From assembly GCF_030160655.1 (NCBI RefSeq), contig NZ_BSOT01000005.1, positions 1 to 64,000 on the forward strand: 64,000 bases of DNA. The letters are read 5' to 3'. Positions 51,603-61,865 of the stretch are shown here, one piece after another. The notes below the pieces were generated by a model. It did no database searches. It was not told where the DNA came from and was given only the letters and a program-made list of their open reading frames with translations. How positions within the stretch are numbered: the first letter of the stretch is position 1; each line of letters opens with the position of its first letter. Source of the stretch: Agaribacter marinus (lineage in GTDB: Bacteria > Pseudomonadota > Gammaproteobacteria > Enterobacterales > Alteromonadaceae). The position numbers were made by a program, and so were the translations under genes.

Positions 51603-54600
51603 TGCGTAAATGTTACTTTCCTGCTATATCGCAGACCACCCTATTTGCTTCAACCATAGTTGCTCTCAGCTTAGCAATCACAGCGTGCGGCGAGAATGAC
51701 GCTGAGCTAGCGAAATTTGATGATCCCATTCCCGAAGTCGTTGATTTTAATTACGATGTAAAGCCGATTTTATCTGATACATGTTATCTGTGTCATGGGC
51801 CGGACCTACCAAACAACAAAGCCGGTTTGTCATTGTCGTCATTTGAGGCGGCCACTACGCATATGACTGAATCAGAGATGAATGCACTTAAACCTGGCAA
51901 TGCCAAATTAAGCGAGGCTTACTTGCGGATCGTATCAGACGATCCTAATTATATGATGCCGCCGCCTGAATCTAACTTGGTTTTATCTGACCGCGACAAG
52001 GCAGTGATTAAGCGTTGGATTGAGCAGGGTGCTGAGTACAAAAAACATTGGGCATTTATTACCCCTGAATCTGCTGAGGTGCCAGACGTAAAAAGTAGTA
52101 ATGCAACGGAATCTGCAATCAATAATGACATCGATCACTTTGTACAAAAGACGTTAAGTGATAAGGGCTTTAATGCAAATGAAAGAGCAGACAAAGAAAC
52201 ACTTATTCGCCGAGTGACCTTTGATCTGACCGGTTTGCCACCTACATTAGACGAAATTGACGAATTTCTTGATGATACTGATGTAACCGCTTTTGAAAAA
52301 GTAGTCGATCGTTTGTTGGCAACACAAGCCTATGGCGAACGTATGGCGACGGAATGGTTAGACGTTGCACGGTATGCCGATACGCATGGCTACAGTACTG
52401 ATTTTTACAGAGATATGTCGCCTTATCGTGATTGGGTGATTAGCGCCTTTAATGAGAACCAAGCCTTTGACGAATTTGTAACATGGCAGGTGGCCGGCGA
52501 TTTACTTGAAAAGCCCTCAACAGAACAGCTGATTGCTACTGCATTCAATCGAGTCCATGCACAAAATGGTGAAGGTGGTGTAGTAAACGAAGAGTTTCGG
52601 GTTGAGTATGTGAAAGATCGAGTACAAACTATTGGGACAGGTTTGTTGGGTATGACAATGCATTGCGCTCAGTGCCATGATCATAAATATGACCCCATTT
52701 CTGCGGAAGATTATTACTCAACATATGCGTTTTTCAATAATGTCGATGAATCAGGGCAAATATCATACGATCCTAATGACATGCCTGTACCGACATTGAT
52801 GTTGCCTACTGAAAGCGAAAAAGCCAAGCTAGAAGAATATGACACGCAGTTAACCAAAATGATTGCTGATATTAATCAGCGTCATGGGGCAGACACGCCG
52901 AGTTACGTTGCGTGGAAAAATAATCAATTGGCCTCACAATTGACAGAAGACCAATCGGCGCTTCGCGCCTACTTTCCGTTATCGTTAAATGACTCGAATG
53001 CAAGTATTCAAAATGCGATTGATAGCGATGCCAATGGTCGCGTGCTTTACGGCGCTAAACCGAATAAGAAAAATGGTCCAGCAATGGTGCACGTGAAAGA
53101 TGGCGGGCGTGAAGCAATCAAGCTAAATGGCGACGATCCACTTTATTTTCCTTCAATAAATGACATTGAACGTGCTAAACCTTTTAGTTTGAGTATAGAT
53201 GCGAATATTCCCGCGGAGATTGAAGAAGGTGTATTAGTTCATTACAACAAAGCTGGTATTTTATATAACTTTAAAGGCTTTGATATTGGGATTGAAGACA
53301 ATCGTTGGTTGGTGCGTTTTGCGCACACATATCCAGACAATGCCATCGTGTTGACATCTGAGGAAGCTGTTGTCAGAGATTCGTGGATCAATGTTGCTTT
53401 AACCTACGATGGGTCTTCAAAGGCTGATGGGCTTGGTTTTTACATTGATGGTCAAGCGATACCAATGACGGTGGAGTTCGACAATTTATATAAGGATATT
53501 CAACATACCCGCGAAGGTGTACGTAAAGAAATCGGAATTAAAATTGGTGCGCGTTGGCGCAGTCGCGGAACGCCAAATACCTTAGTTGATAATTTTAAGT
53601 TTTATCACCGAGACTTGACTGCGATTGAAATAGCAAAGCAATATGCCGCAGACGATGCGACAGTCATTGCGCAGGCACAAACACCAGACAACCTGTTGGC
53701 AACCTACAATGAACGTTTTAATCCTAGCTACGTGAAGGACAAACAAGCGCTTACTGCATTGCGCCAAGAAATGAATGGTTTTGTTGAGCAAATTCGCGAA
53801 ATTATGGTGATGAAAGAAGGTAAGCCTAAACAAGCCTATATTCTTGATCGTGGCAGCTATGCTAGTCACGGAAAACCTGTATCTAAAGGTGTGCCCGAAG
53901 CGTTTTTTCCTTGGAATGATGCGTGGCCTAATGACCGCAGAGGACTTGCAGCGTGGTTGACTGACCCTGCACATCCCTTAGTCCCCAGAGTCGTCGTTAA
54001 CCGGTATTGGCAGTTAGTGTTCGGTAAAGGCTTGGTGACAACACCTGAAGACTTTGGCAACCAAGGTAAATTGCCTTCGCATCCAGCGTTGCTTGATTGG
54101 CTTGCCCGCGACTTTGTAGATAACGGTTGGGATATAAAGCGATTGATGAAAATGCTCGTGATGTCGGCAACATATCAACAGTCGTCAATTGCATCGCCTG
54201 AACTATTGGAAAAAGACCCTGAAAATACGTGGTTAGCTCGTGGACCGTCATCTCGATTAAGTGCTGAAATGATTCGAGACAATGCCTTAGCTAGCTCGGG
54301 TTTGTTAATTGATAAAGTCGGCGGTGAAAGTGTTCGCCCATATCAACCGGAAGGCATCTGGAAAATGAACAATAAAGACTACTTGCGTGGTGAAGGTGAG
54401 CATTTATATCGTCGGTCAATGTATACCATATTTAAACGCAGTGCACCGCCACCTAATATGACTGCATTTGATGCTGCTACAAGAGCCCACAGCGTGGGTG
54501 TAAGGCAGCAAACAAGCACGCCTTTGCAAGCATTGGCATTATTAAATGACCCTCAAATTGTGGAGGCATCACGTGTGATGGCGCAAAGGGTGTTAGAAGC

Positions 54601-54862
54601 ACAAACGGAAGAGGGGACTTATTTAGCGAGCATATATCGTCAATTGACTAGTCGGGTGCCAAGTACAGGTGAGTTGGCAGTCATCAATGAGATGTATGAG
54701 AGCGTTGAAAGTAGTTTTAAAGATTCGCCTGATGAGGCTCAAGCACTCTTAGCCGTAGGGGATTGGCCAGTAAATGAAAAACTCGATAGCACAAAGCTCG
54801 CGGCACTAGCGAGTGTTACCAATATGCTGATGAACCACGACGCTAGTGTGATCAAGCGATAG
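51602..54862 (+). CDS. PSCyt1-DUF1549-LamG-DUF1553 lipoprotein
   Basis: 1086 residues from ATG 51602, which shares a base with the upstream TAA. Lipobox LAITACGEN. Haem motif CYLCHGP at ~55; DUF1549 with RRVTFDLTGLPPTLDEIDEF and AQCHDHKYDPI (second CxxCH-like motif, MHCAQCHDHKYDP); a LamG/concanavalin-like insertion at ~470-690; DUF1553 with NRYWQLVFGKGLVTTPEDFG and RRSMYTIFKRSAPPPNMTAF. These proteins are abundant in Planctomycetes and pair with DUF1501; roles in polysaccharide or sulfate-ester breakdown have been suggested. It carries two possible haems. Confidence 0.9.
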   Translation: MRKCYFPAISQTTLFASTIVALSLAITACGENDAELAKFDDPIPEVVDFNYDVKPILSDTCYLCHGPDLPNNKAGLSLSSFEAATTHMTESEMNALKPGNAKLSEAYLRIVSDDPNYMMPPPESNLVLSDRDKAVIKRWIEQGAEYKKHWAFITPESAEVPDVKSSNATESAINNDIDHFVQKTLSDKGFNANERADKETLIRRVTFDLTGLPPTLDEIDEFLDDTDVTAFEKVVDRLLATQAYGERMATEWLDVARYADTHGYSTDFYRDMSPYRDWVISAFNENQAFDEFVTWQVAGDLLEKPSTEQLIATAFNRVHAQNGEGGVVNEEFRVEYVKDRVQTIGTGLLGMTMHCAQCHDHKYDPISAEDYYSTYAFFNNVDESGQISYDPNDMPVPTLMLPTESEKAKLEEYDTQLTKMIADINQRHGADTPSYVAWKNNQLASQLTEDQSALRAYFPLSLNDSNASIQNAIDSDANGRVLYGAKPNKKNGPAMVHVKDGGREAIKLNGDDPLYFPSINDIERAKPFSLSIDANIPAEIEEGVLVHYNKAGILYNFKGFDIGIEDNRWLVRFAHTYPDNAIVLTSEEAVVRDSWINVALTYDGSSKADGLGFYIDGQAIPMTVEFDNLYKDIQHTREGVRKEIGIKIGARWRSRGTPNTLVDNFKFYHRDLTAIEIAKQYAADDATVIAQAQTPDNLLATYNERFNPSYVKDKQALTALRQEMNGFVEQIREIMVMKEGKPKQAYILDRGSYASHGKPVSKGVPEAFFPWNDAWPNDRRGLAAWLTDPAHPLVPRVVVNRYWQLVFGKGLVTTPEDFGNQGKLPSHPALLDWLARDFVDNGWDIKRLMKMLVMSATYQQSSIASPELLEKDPENTWLARGPSSRLSAEMIRDNALASSGLLIDKVGGESVRPYQPEGIWKMNNKDYLRGEGEHLYRRSMYTIFKRSAPPPNMTAFDAATRAHSVGVRQQTSTPLQALALLNDPQIVEASRVMAQRVLEAQTEEGTYLASIYRQLTSRVPSTGELAVINEMYESVESSFKDSPDEAQALLAVGDWPVNEKLDSTKLAALASVTNMLMNHDASVIKR

Positions 54863-54888
54863 CCTAGGCCTACTGAGAGGAACGAAAC

Positions 54889-56343
54889 ATGATGAATAGA
54901 CGTCAATTTATAAAAGGCAGTGCAGCAGGCTTAAGTGCGAGCGCAATGCTTGGTTTGTCAAATAGTGTAAATGGCATGAACGCGTCAACATTGGCTCAGG
55001 CGAAAGATCTTTCCCCTATATTGAGTGGCCCGAACAACGGTGTGCTAGGAGCACCGCATTTGCCAGCTAAAGCCAAGCGAGTGATCTATTTGTTTCAAAG
55101 TGGCGGTCCGTCGCAACTTGAGACATTTGATTACAAACCAACGTTGGCAAAACGGCATGGGCAACAATTGCCTGATGAGGTCCGTGGTGGCCAAGTATTG
55201 ACTGGTATGAGTGCCCAACAGTCGTCTTTGCCGTTGGCAAAATCAGTGTTTGATTTTAAGCAATACGGCGAGTCAGGTGCATGGGTAAGTGAACTGCTTC
55301 CGCATACCTCTAAAATTGTGGATGACTTATGTATCATTCGCTCGATGAAAACCGATGCGATTAATCATGACCCTGCGATTACCTTTTTACAGACAGGTTT
55401 TCCTATTGCAGGTAGGCCAAGTATAGGGGCGTGGTCGAGCTATGGTTTAGGTTCAGATAATCCCAATTTGCCACCTTTTATTGTCATGGTTTCAGCCAAT
55501 AGCGGTGGGCAACCTTTGTATGCCAGACTTTGGGGCAATGGGTTTTTGCCATCTATTCACCAAGGTGTGCAATTTAGAGGTGGGAAAGACCCCGTGTTAT
55601 ATCTGAATAACCCACCGGGTGTAGATTCATCAAATCGTAAGCAAATGATGGAACATTTTAGGCGTTTACAAGATTTGCAGTATCAACAATGGCAAGATGA
55701 AGAAATTCGCTCTCGAATGGCGCAATATGATATGGCAGAAAGGATGCAGGCCTCTATTCCTGATGCGACTGATTTGAGCGACGAGCCAGATTGGGTATTT
55801 GATATGTACGGCGAGGATGCCAAAACACCCGGTACCTATGCTGCCAATTGCTTACTCGCCAGACGTTTGGCTGAGCGAAACGTTAAGTTTATTCAGTTGT
55901 ATCATCAAGGTTGGGACCAGCATGATTGGTTGCCAGGTGGTATTACTAAACAATGTAAAAATACAGACCAAGCATCTGCTGCATTAGTCACTGACTTAAA
56001 GCAACGCGGCTTACTCGACGATACCTTAGTCATTTGGGGGGGGGAGTTTGGTCGCACCAATTACTCTCAAGGTAAATTGACGGAGCAAGGCTACGGCCGC
56101 GACCATCATCCCGGTTGTTTTAGTATTTGGATGGCTGGTGGCGGTATCAAACCAGGTGTTTACGGAGAAACCGACGAATTTGGCTATAACATTGTAAAAA
56201 ACGAAGTCCATGTGCATGACTTCCACGCAACTTTGTTCCATTTAATGGGTATAGAACATGAAAAGCTGACCTATAAATACCAAGGCCGTCGTTTTAGACT
56301 AACGGATGTGCATGGGCATGTCATAAAGGATATATTGGCTTAG
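54889..56343 (+). CDS. DUF1501 protein, Tat-exported
   Basis: 484 residues. Tat motif NRRQFIKGSAAGLSASAML, then a DUF1501 alkaline-phosphatase-like fold: RVIYLFQSGGPSQLETFDYK, SMKTDAINHDPAITFLQTG, IWGGEFGRTNYSQG and GRDHHPGCFSIWMAGGGIK. The Asp/His residues of a metal-dependent sulfatase-like fold are in place. Obligate partner of DUF1549/DUF1553 proteins. Last gene of the operon, followed by a terminator. Confidence 0.92.
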   Translation: MMNRRQFIKGSAAGLSASAMLGLSNSVNGMNASTLAQAKDLSPILSGPNNGVLGAPHLPAKAKRVIYLFQSGGPSQLETFDYKPTLAKRHGQQLPDEVRGGQVLTGMSAQQSSLPLAKSVFDFKQYGESGAWVSELLPHTSKIVDDLCIIRSMKTDAINHDPAITFLQTGFPIAGRPSIGAWSSYGLGSDNPNLPPFIVMVSANSGGQPLYARLWGNGFLPSIHQGVQFRGGKDPVLYLNNPPGVDSSNRKQMMEHFRRLQDLQYQQWQDEEIRSRMAQYDMAERMQASIPDATDLSDEPDWVFDMYGEDAKTPGTYAANCLLARRLAERNVKFIQLYHQGWDQHDWLPGGITKQCKNTDQASAALVTDLKQRGLLDDTLVIWGGEFGRTNYSQGKLTEQGYGRDHHPGCFSIWMAGGGIKPGVYGETDEFGYNIVKNEVHVHDFHATLFHLMGIEHEKLTYKYQGRRFRLTDVHGHVIKDILA

Positions 56344-56359
56344 GCAGTCATTGCTTGCG

Positions 56360-56406
56360 AGACATTAGCATTCAGTTATCTTTTTGAATGTTAATGTCTA
56401 ATTTTT
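56360..56406. terminator. Bidirectional terminator
   Basis: AGACATTAGCATTCA / TGAATGTTAATGTCT, 15-base arms with one mismatch, followed by AATTTTT; it lies between the convergent DUF1501 and glycine-rich protein genes and can serve both. Confidence 0.85.
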
Positions 56407-56417
56407 CTGCAATAAAT

Positions 56418-57242
56418 TTAGGAACCACAGCCTCCACCACAGCCCGACGAGCAACCGCTACTTCCGTCAGAGCCCCCGCTTGAATCGTTGTCACTATGCT
56501 TACTTTTGCTTGAAGTACTTGAGCCTACGAAAAAGCCGCCAGAGCTATCATGCGAACGACTACTGTTTTTTCGTTGATTACTTTTTTTCAGGATATATGC
56601 GAATACAAAAATAAACGCTATTGCACCAACAAGCGCAACAGTAAGGCCTATATTTGTGGACGAAGATTCTTGTGTAGACGCTGCGTAAGCGGTGCCTGCT
56701 AAGGACGTAATGACGCCAGCCAGAAGAAGTTTCTTGTCTAATTTAGTATTTAAATTAATGCTTGGTTTTTTAATCATCCAAAAATTGCGGGTATTCACCC
56801 GTTGAAAACTACCGGCGTCTGCAAATCTCTCTTTCGGTTCTGGCCAAATGTCTTTTGGGGCATCACCAAATACAGTTTGGTACATATCGAGTGTTTGCTG
56901 ATATTGTTGAAGGTATTTTTGGTTTTCTTGTTGACCACCTTTTGTTGGGCCGTGATGTATTTTTTGTTTAAGTAGGCCGTTACACATCTCATCCCAATAA
57001 GATTCAGTATACGTCATATGTAAATGCCAAGCTTGATCAACTTGATCCGATGGCGTTTGTGCTTTTTTTGTCGTGACGATTAAAAAGATGAAGCGTTTAT
57101 ATTCCGATATAACCTTATTGGTAAAGTCCATTGTCCAATGATTCTCGCGGGCGAGCCTATCTCTAAAAGAGAATGTGGCATTTGTCGGCCCAATCTCAAA
57201 CGCCATTAACTGGGCAAGCAGGTCGTATTGTATTTTATCCAT
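56418..57242 (-). CDS. GRDP-like membrane protein with Ser/Gly/Cys-rich tail
   Basis: 274 residues. Residues ~1-140 resemble the glycine-rich-domain protein family (QVDQAWHLHMTYTESYW is the hallmark). Two hydrophobic segments at ~170-187 and ~197-217. The last ~50 residues are Ser/Gly-rich and end in a cysteine-glycine cluster (SSGCSSGCGGGCGS), like the TIGR04222-type tails. It might bind metal or be modified; not known. Monocistronic. Confidence 0.75.
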   Translation of the reverse strand: MDKIQYDLLAQLMAFEIGPTNATFSFRDRLARENHWTMDFTNKVISEYKRFIFLIVTTKKAQTPSDQVDQAWHLHMTYTESYWDEMCNGLLKQKIHHGPTKGGQQENQKYLQQYQQTLDMYQTVFGDAPKDIWPEPKERFADAGSFQRVNTRNFWMIKKPSINLNTKLDKKLLLAGVITSLAGTAYAASTQESSSTNIGLTVALVGAIAFIFVFAYILKKSNQRKNSSRSHDSSGGFFVGSSTSSKSKHSDNDSSGGSDGSSGCSSGCGGGCGS

Positions 57243-57483
57243 AAAATATCCTTTGTATTTAAATTAATCCAATCAGGGATAACACATCAATTTACTTAGC
57301 ATAGCAAGATGCAAGCATTCATAAAAGACGCTCCAACGTTTGAGTTTGCATGTTTGCGTACTGCGTAAATCATTTATTGAATACGGATTTTGAAAGTAAA
57401 ACAAGTACCTAACGGTCTTTGGCTACCGTGCATGTTAACTTAGTGCTCATATTCATCCTGATACTATTTGTGGAGTCAAACCA

Positions 57484-59067
57484 ATGACCGTAAGACAGAT
57501 TTTCGTTTTTTTAGCGTTGAGTAGTTCAACGTTGATAATTGCGCTTTCCTATTTTTTACCTCAAATGCTTTGGGTATTTGTCGTCGTAGGACCAATAATT
57601 ATATTGGGTATTGTCGATATGTACCAAACGAAACAGTCTGTGAGGCGCTTACATCCAGTCATTGGACATTTTCGCTATGTGCTTGAATCTTTTCGTGCAG
57701 AAATTCAGCAATATTTTGTAGAGTCGGATTTAAATGGTACACCTATACCAAGAGAATTCCGCTCTTTGATTTATCAGCGAGCTAAAGGCGATAGAGACAC
57801 AAGGCCTTTTGGTACCATTTTTGACGTTGAACGCGCCGGTTATGAATGGGTAAATCATTCGATGCAACCGAAGCATTTAAATGGCTTTTCTCCTCGAATA
57901 AAATTTGGCGGACCTGACTGTAAACAACCATACATGGCGTCGCCACTCAACATTTCAGCGATGAGTTATGGTTCACTCAGTAAAAACGCCATTATGTCAC
58001 TCAATAAAGGCGCAAAATTAGGTGGTTTTTATCACAATACAGGTGAAGGTAGTATGAGTCCCTATCACCTTAAACATGGTGGCGATATAGTCTGGCAAGT
58101 GAGTACAGGTTACTTTGGTTGTCGCGACGAAAAAGGCAATTTTAATCCTGAAACCTTTAAAGAAAAAGCGGCGAAAGAGGTTGTTAAGATGATTGAAATA
58201 AAGTTATCTCAAGGCGCTAAACCTGGACATGGTGGCATATTGCCTGCTTCCAAAGTGACAGAAGAAATTGCCAAGATTCGTGATGTACCCGTTGGACAAG
58301 ATGTTGTCTCACCGCCTTCTCATAGTGCTTTTTCTACGCCAAAAGGGTTATGTGATTTTATCAAACAGTTACGGGATCTTTCCGGTGGAAAACCCATTGG
58401 CTTTAAGTTGTGTGTTGGGCGTAAATCAGAATTTTTGGCCATATGCAAAGCGATGTTAGCAACAGGCATTACCCCAGATTTTATAACGGTTGATGGTGGC
58501 GAAGGTGGCACAGGTGCTGCACCAACTGAAATGACGAATTCAGTTGGTACGCCCATAAAAGATGGGCTGATTTTTGTGAATAATGCATTAATAGGCGTAG
58601 GATTGAGAGACAAAATTAGAATCATCGCGTCGGGTAAAATGTTTTCCGCATTCCATATATTGCGTGCGATGGCATTAGGGGCCGATACCGTAAATTCTGC
58701 GCGTGGTTTTATGCTTTCTTTAGGTTGTATCCAAGCGCGAACTTGTAATTCAGACCATTGCCCAACTGGCATTGCAACTCAAAACCCTGCGCGTAACAAA
58801 GCAATTGTCGTGATGGAAAAGTCTGTGAGAGTAGCAAATTACCATCGAGAAACGATTGAAAACTTGGTTGAGCTTATTGGTGCTGCAGGTTTGGATAGTC
58901 TCGACGCACTTGAGCCTCATCACATTAACCGAAGAATTGAAGGCGTAAATGTTAAGCACTATGGGCAACTTTACCCTGTCATTGAGCATGAAAGTTTACT
59001 TTGTACTGACAAAATACCCAACGATTGGCAATATGACTGGGAGTCGGCCAACGCGGATAGATGGTAG
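57484..59067 (+). CDS. Glutamate-synthase-like FMN/Fe-S oxidoreductase, membrane anchored
   Basis: 527 residues. Two N-terminal membrane helices (~5-25, 27-45), then the FMN-binding barrel of the glutamate synthase large subunit (SPLNISAMSYGSLSKNAIMS, GEGSMSPYH, GAKPGHGGILPASKVT, TVDGGEGGTGAAP) and the 3Fe-4S cysteine motif CIQARTCNSDHCPTG. It lacks the glutaminase domain, so it is not a complete glutamate synthase; electron donor and acceptor are unknown. Isolated; ATG 57484 follows GTGGAG. Confidence 0.9.
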   Translation: MTVRQIFVFLALSSSTLIIALSYFLPQMLWVFVVVGPIIILGIVDMYQTKQSVRRLHPVIGHFRYVLESFRAEIQQYFVESDLNGTPIPREFRSLIYQRAKGDRDTRPFGTIFDVERAGYEWVNHSMQPKHLNGFSPRIKFGGPDCKQPYMASPLNISAMSYGSLSKNAIMSLNKGAKLGGFYHNTGEGSMSPYHLKHGGDIVWQVSTGYFGCRDEKGNFNPETFKEKAAKEVVKMIEIKLSQGAKPGHGGILPASKVTEEIAKIRDVPVGQDVVSPPSHSAFSTPKGLCDFIKQLRDLSGGKPIGFKLCVGRKSEFLAICKAMLATGITPDFITVDGGEGGTGAAPTEMTNSVGTPIKDGLIFVNNALIGVGLRDKIRIIASGKMFSAFHILRAMALGADTVNSARGFMLSLGCIQARTCNSDHCPTGIATQNPARNKAIVVMEKSVRVANYHRETIENLVELIGAAGLDSLDALEPHHINRRIEGVNVKHYGQLYPVIEHESLLCTDKIPNDWQYDWESANADRW

Positions 59068-59187
59068 GTGCTAGGTGGTAAATAGTAATAGGCGACTATG
59101 TGACTGATTGTGTGTTTTAGTATCGTTTGCAATGGTGGTAACCTACGGGTAAGAGTAAATTAAATATTGATACTAGTGGAGTCTCAT

Positions 59188-60618
59188 TTGCATCGCGTAA
59201 TCATCTTCGTTTGTATTGTCGGATTTGCGACGTTTATACACGCAAATAGCGGTAACGCGTCGGTTAAAAAGGCGGTATTAGAGGATATTCAAACGCGTTA
59301 CAAGGTGCCAGGTATGTCTGTGCTTGTTGCCAGTGGTGGGGTGACTAAACCAATCATATATCCGTTTAGTTACTACAACGGTGTTCGCTCTAATGACACC
59401 GGTGGACGGGTTGACGCGAATACGTACTTTCCAATAGCGTCCGTATCTAAAGTTTTTGCCTCTCATCTTTTAATGGAACTTGTTAATAGTGGAAAGCTAT
59501 CATTAAATGATCCTGTTAAAAAGTGGGTGCCGTCAGCGCAATTCATCAAAGAAGTCTCTGTTGCAGACGTGCTCTCTCATCAGTTAATTGGTCGTCAGTC
59601 AGACACGTTTTTCTATGATCAGAGATTCAATTTAATTACTGCAATCATTGAGCGTATTACGCAACAAAAATATGAAGAAAGTATTGTGAAAAAGCTTCAG
59701 GCACAATTTTCTTCAAGCGAAATGATTGCATATACTGCGTCATCGACCGCTCAAGTCAGGCGGGCAGGTCAATTGGCTTCTGGTCATATTTATGACGGTG
59801 AATTGCAGGTGATTGAACATGATTTCGGCGTGTCTGCGTCTGCAGGATTGATAGCTACCCCTGCGTCTCTTGTAAACGCTGGCGTGAAGCTGATGAATCT
59901 TTTTGTGGCACAAGGTGATAAGGCGCATGTATTTGATTCAGCGAACAATAACGCAATGTATTCCAATGGCTTTTTTAGGCATAAATTACACGATAAAGAC
60001 GTGCTGTGGTCATATGGGCAGTATGATGGTTATGCGTCGCTGTGGATAATTGTGCCAGAAGAAGAGTTACAACTGGTGATGTTATCAAACAACAACATAC
60101 TGAGTGACGCTTCGCGATTAATTTTCGGTGATCTCACTCGATCACCGCTGGCAAACTGGTTTACTCAACACTTTATTTGTCATAAAGCTGAATGTGATTT
60201 AACTAGATCAAATGCCTTAGCGGATGTTCATCGCAAGGTCTATTTTAGTCGATATAGTAAAAGTGCGTATACTGACGCAATCAATGGAATTACGGCACTT
60301 TATCCAAGCAAGTTAAGTTGGGAGCGTGATGGTGATTTAAACCTTCTGCATTTGAGTAATTATTTATTCACCGTAAGTCATCATTTGGCGTATTCGCCTC
60401 CTCATTGGAGTGAATCTGAAGACGCGCTTTTACTTAACGACTCGCATGCAGTCATGCTTAAGAACCCCTATTGGTTATATTATGCAGGTAACGTGTACGA
60501 TCGACGCGGCGACAAAGTAAAAGCAAATAAAGCTTTTACCGCTATACTGAATATTGTTGATATGCCAAATCATTGGACCGTGAACGAAGCTCAGGTATTT
60601 TTGAATAAAGAAAAGTGA
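59188..60618 (+). CDS. Periplasmic serine hydrolase, beta-lactamase/PBP4-like family
   Basis: 476 residues from TTG 59188 (GTGGAG 6 bases upstream, which places the signal peptide MHRVIIFVCIVGFATFIHA at the start); an upstream in-frame TTG has no ribosome site. The beta-lactamase-family SxxK motif is Ser85-Val-Ser-Lys88 (ASVSKVFASH). FNLITAIIERITQQKYEE and VSASAGLIATPASLVNAG follow as in class C-like esterases. The C-terminal ~120 residues hold a TPR-like segment (YYAGNVYDRRGDKVKANKAF). Ester or peptide substrate unknown. Confidence 0.85.
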   Translation: MHRVIIFVCIVGFATFIHANSGNASVKKAVLEDIQTRYKVPGMSVLVASGGVTKPIIYPFSYYNGVRSNDTGGRVDANTYFPIASVSKVFASHLLMELVNSGKLSLNDPVKKWVPSAQFIKEVSVADVLSHQLIGRQSDTFFYDQRFNLITAIIERITQQKYEESIVKKLQAQFSSSEMIAYTASSTAQVRRAGQLASGHIYDGELQVIEHDFGVSASAGLIATPASLVNAGVKLMNLFVAQGDKAHVFDSANNNAMYSNGFFRHKLHDKDVLWSYGQYDGYASLWIIVPEEELQLVMLSNNNILSDASRLIFGDLTRSPLANWFTQHFICHKAECDLTRSNALADVHRKVYFSRYSKSAYTDAINGITALYPSKLSWERDGDLNLLHLSNYLFTVSHHLAYSPPHWSESEDALLLNDSHAVMLKNPYWLYYAGNVYDRRGDKVKANKAFTAILNIVDMPNHWTVNEAQVFLNKEK

Positions 60619-60663
60619 ATGTGTAAAGCCTTTATTGGGTGAACAGCCAGCTAATACGTCAGC

Positions 60664-61833
60664 TCATTTGGCTGTGTCGAATTCAATCACCACTTTGGCA
60701 CCACCTAAGGTATTTGATTCACTTATTTCAATGCTACCGTCATGCCATTCAATAATGCGTTTTACGACTGCTAGTCCAAAACCATAACCTGTTGAATGCG
60801 ATGTATCGCCTCTAACAAAGGGTTTCAATACTGTTTGGCGCTTGTGAGTAGGTATGCCGTTACCATTGTCGGCTATAGCAATACCTGCGCTATTTCCGAT
60901 ATTTTCTACAGTAATTTGTATGCGCCCGTTGCCATACTTTACTGCATTACTTAATACATTATTTACTGCCATTTTTAAGTATCTACTGTCGGCATCTATA
61001 AATGTTGGTTTACCTGATGTTTTAATACTGCATTCAGTGTTATCTAAGTCAAAACTTTCTTGGCACTGAGTCAAAAAAGCATTGAGTTCAATCGTACATC
61101 TGCCCAACGAAAGCATATTCTGTTCAAGGCGAGCATACTGCAGAAGGGTTTCTACAAGAGTTGTCATTTCCGCAATGTTTTGCGTAATTTTTTTCTCATA
61201 CTTTCTACGTTCAACTGGATTGTCTTCTTCGCTTAAGGTATCAATCCCTAATTGGATGCGTGCCAATGGCGTGCGTAAATCGTGTGATACTGCACCACTT
61301 AGCATTTTTATGTCAGCTACAAGGCTTTCTATTTTATTTGCCATATTATTAAAATCGTTCTCGATGTCGCTGATGTAAGAAAAACGAGAAGGTTTTATAC
61401 GCTGACTCAAATTGCCTTTACCAAATAGAAATGTTGCGTTTCGCAGTTTAATTAGTCTAATGATTAATGGATATGCCCATGCAAGTACAATGAATACAAG
61501 CGCAAAGTAGAAGAGTGAAGTAAACAAATAATTTACTGACCGGTCATTATTATGCACAACTGAAGCGTTCGGTATTTTTAATGTAAATATTTCATCTGTT
61601 TTGGGCAGGTAGTAGTGGAAAGACAAGTTCTCATCACTTTCTAATAGTAATGATTCTCCGGTTTTGATTTGTGTGAGTAGTTGCTGGGGGAGAGGAATGT
61701 CTTCAGCGTTAACAATATCAAGGCGGTAGTTAGTTTCATTTGATTGCCATTGTGCGATAAATGCTGCTCTATGGGGCGTGATTTGCAATGCTTTTTGTCA
61801 TAAACACTTAATAGAAGATGTATAAAGTTTCAT
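60664..61833 (-). pseudogene. Orphan sensor histidine kinase with damaged N-terminus
   Basis: From ATG 61831-61833 the frame reads MKLYTSSIKCL then TGA (61798-61800); the same frame continues with QKALQITPHRAAF into a 374-residue kinase (possible restart TTG 61786-61788). One membrane span remains (~85-112), HAMP follows, His169 is in SGAVSHDLRTPLAR, N-box NNVLSNAVKYG, G-boxes IADNGNGIP and GYGFGLAVVKRI. The first membrane helix is missing, as is any response regulator. It is probably the remnant of a two-component pair; the restart product may still be made. Confidence 0.7.
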
Positions 61834-61865
61834 TTGATACTTAACTCTCCAATCACGAGGCACTT

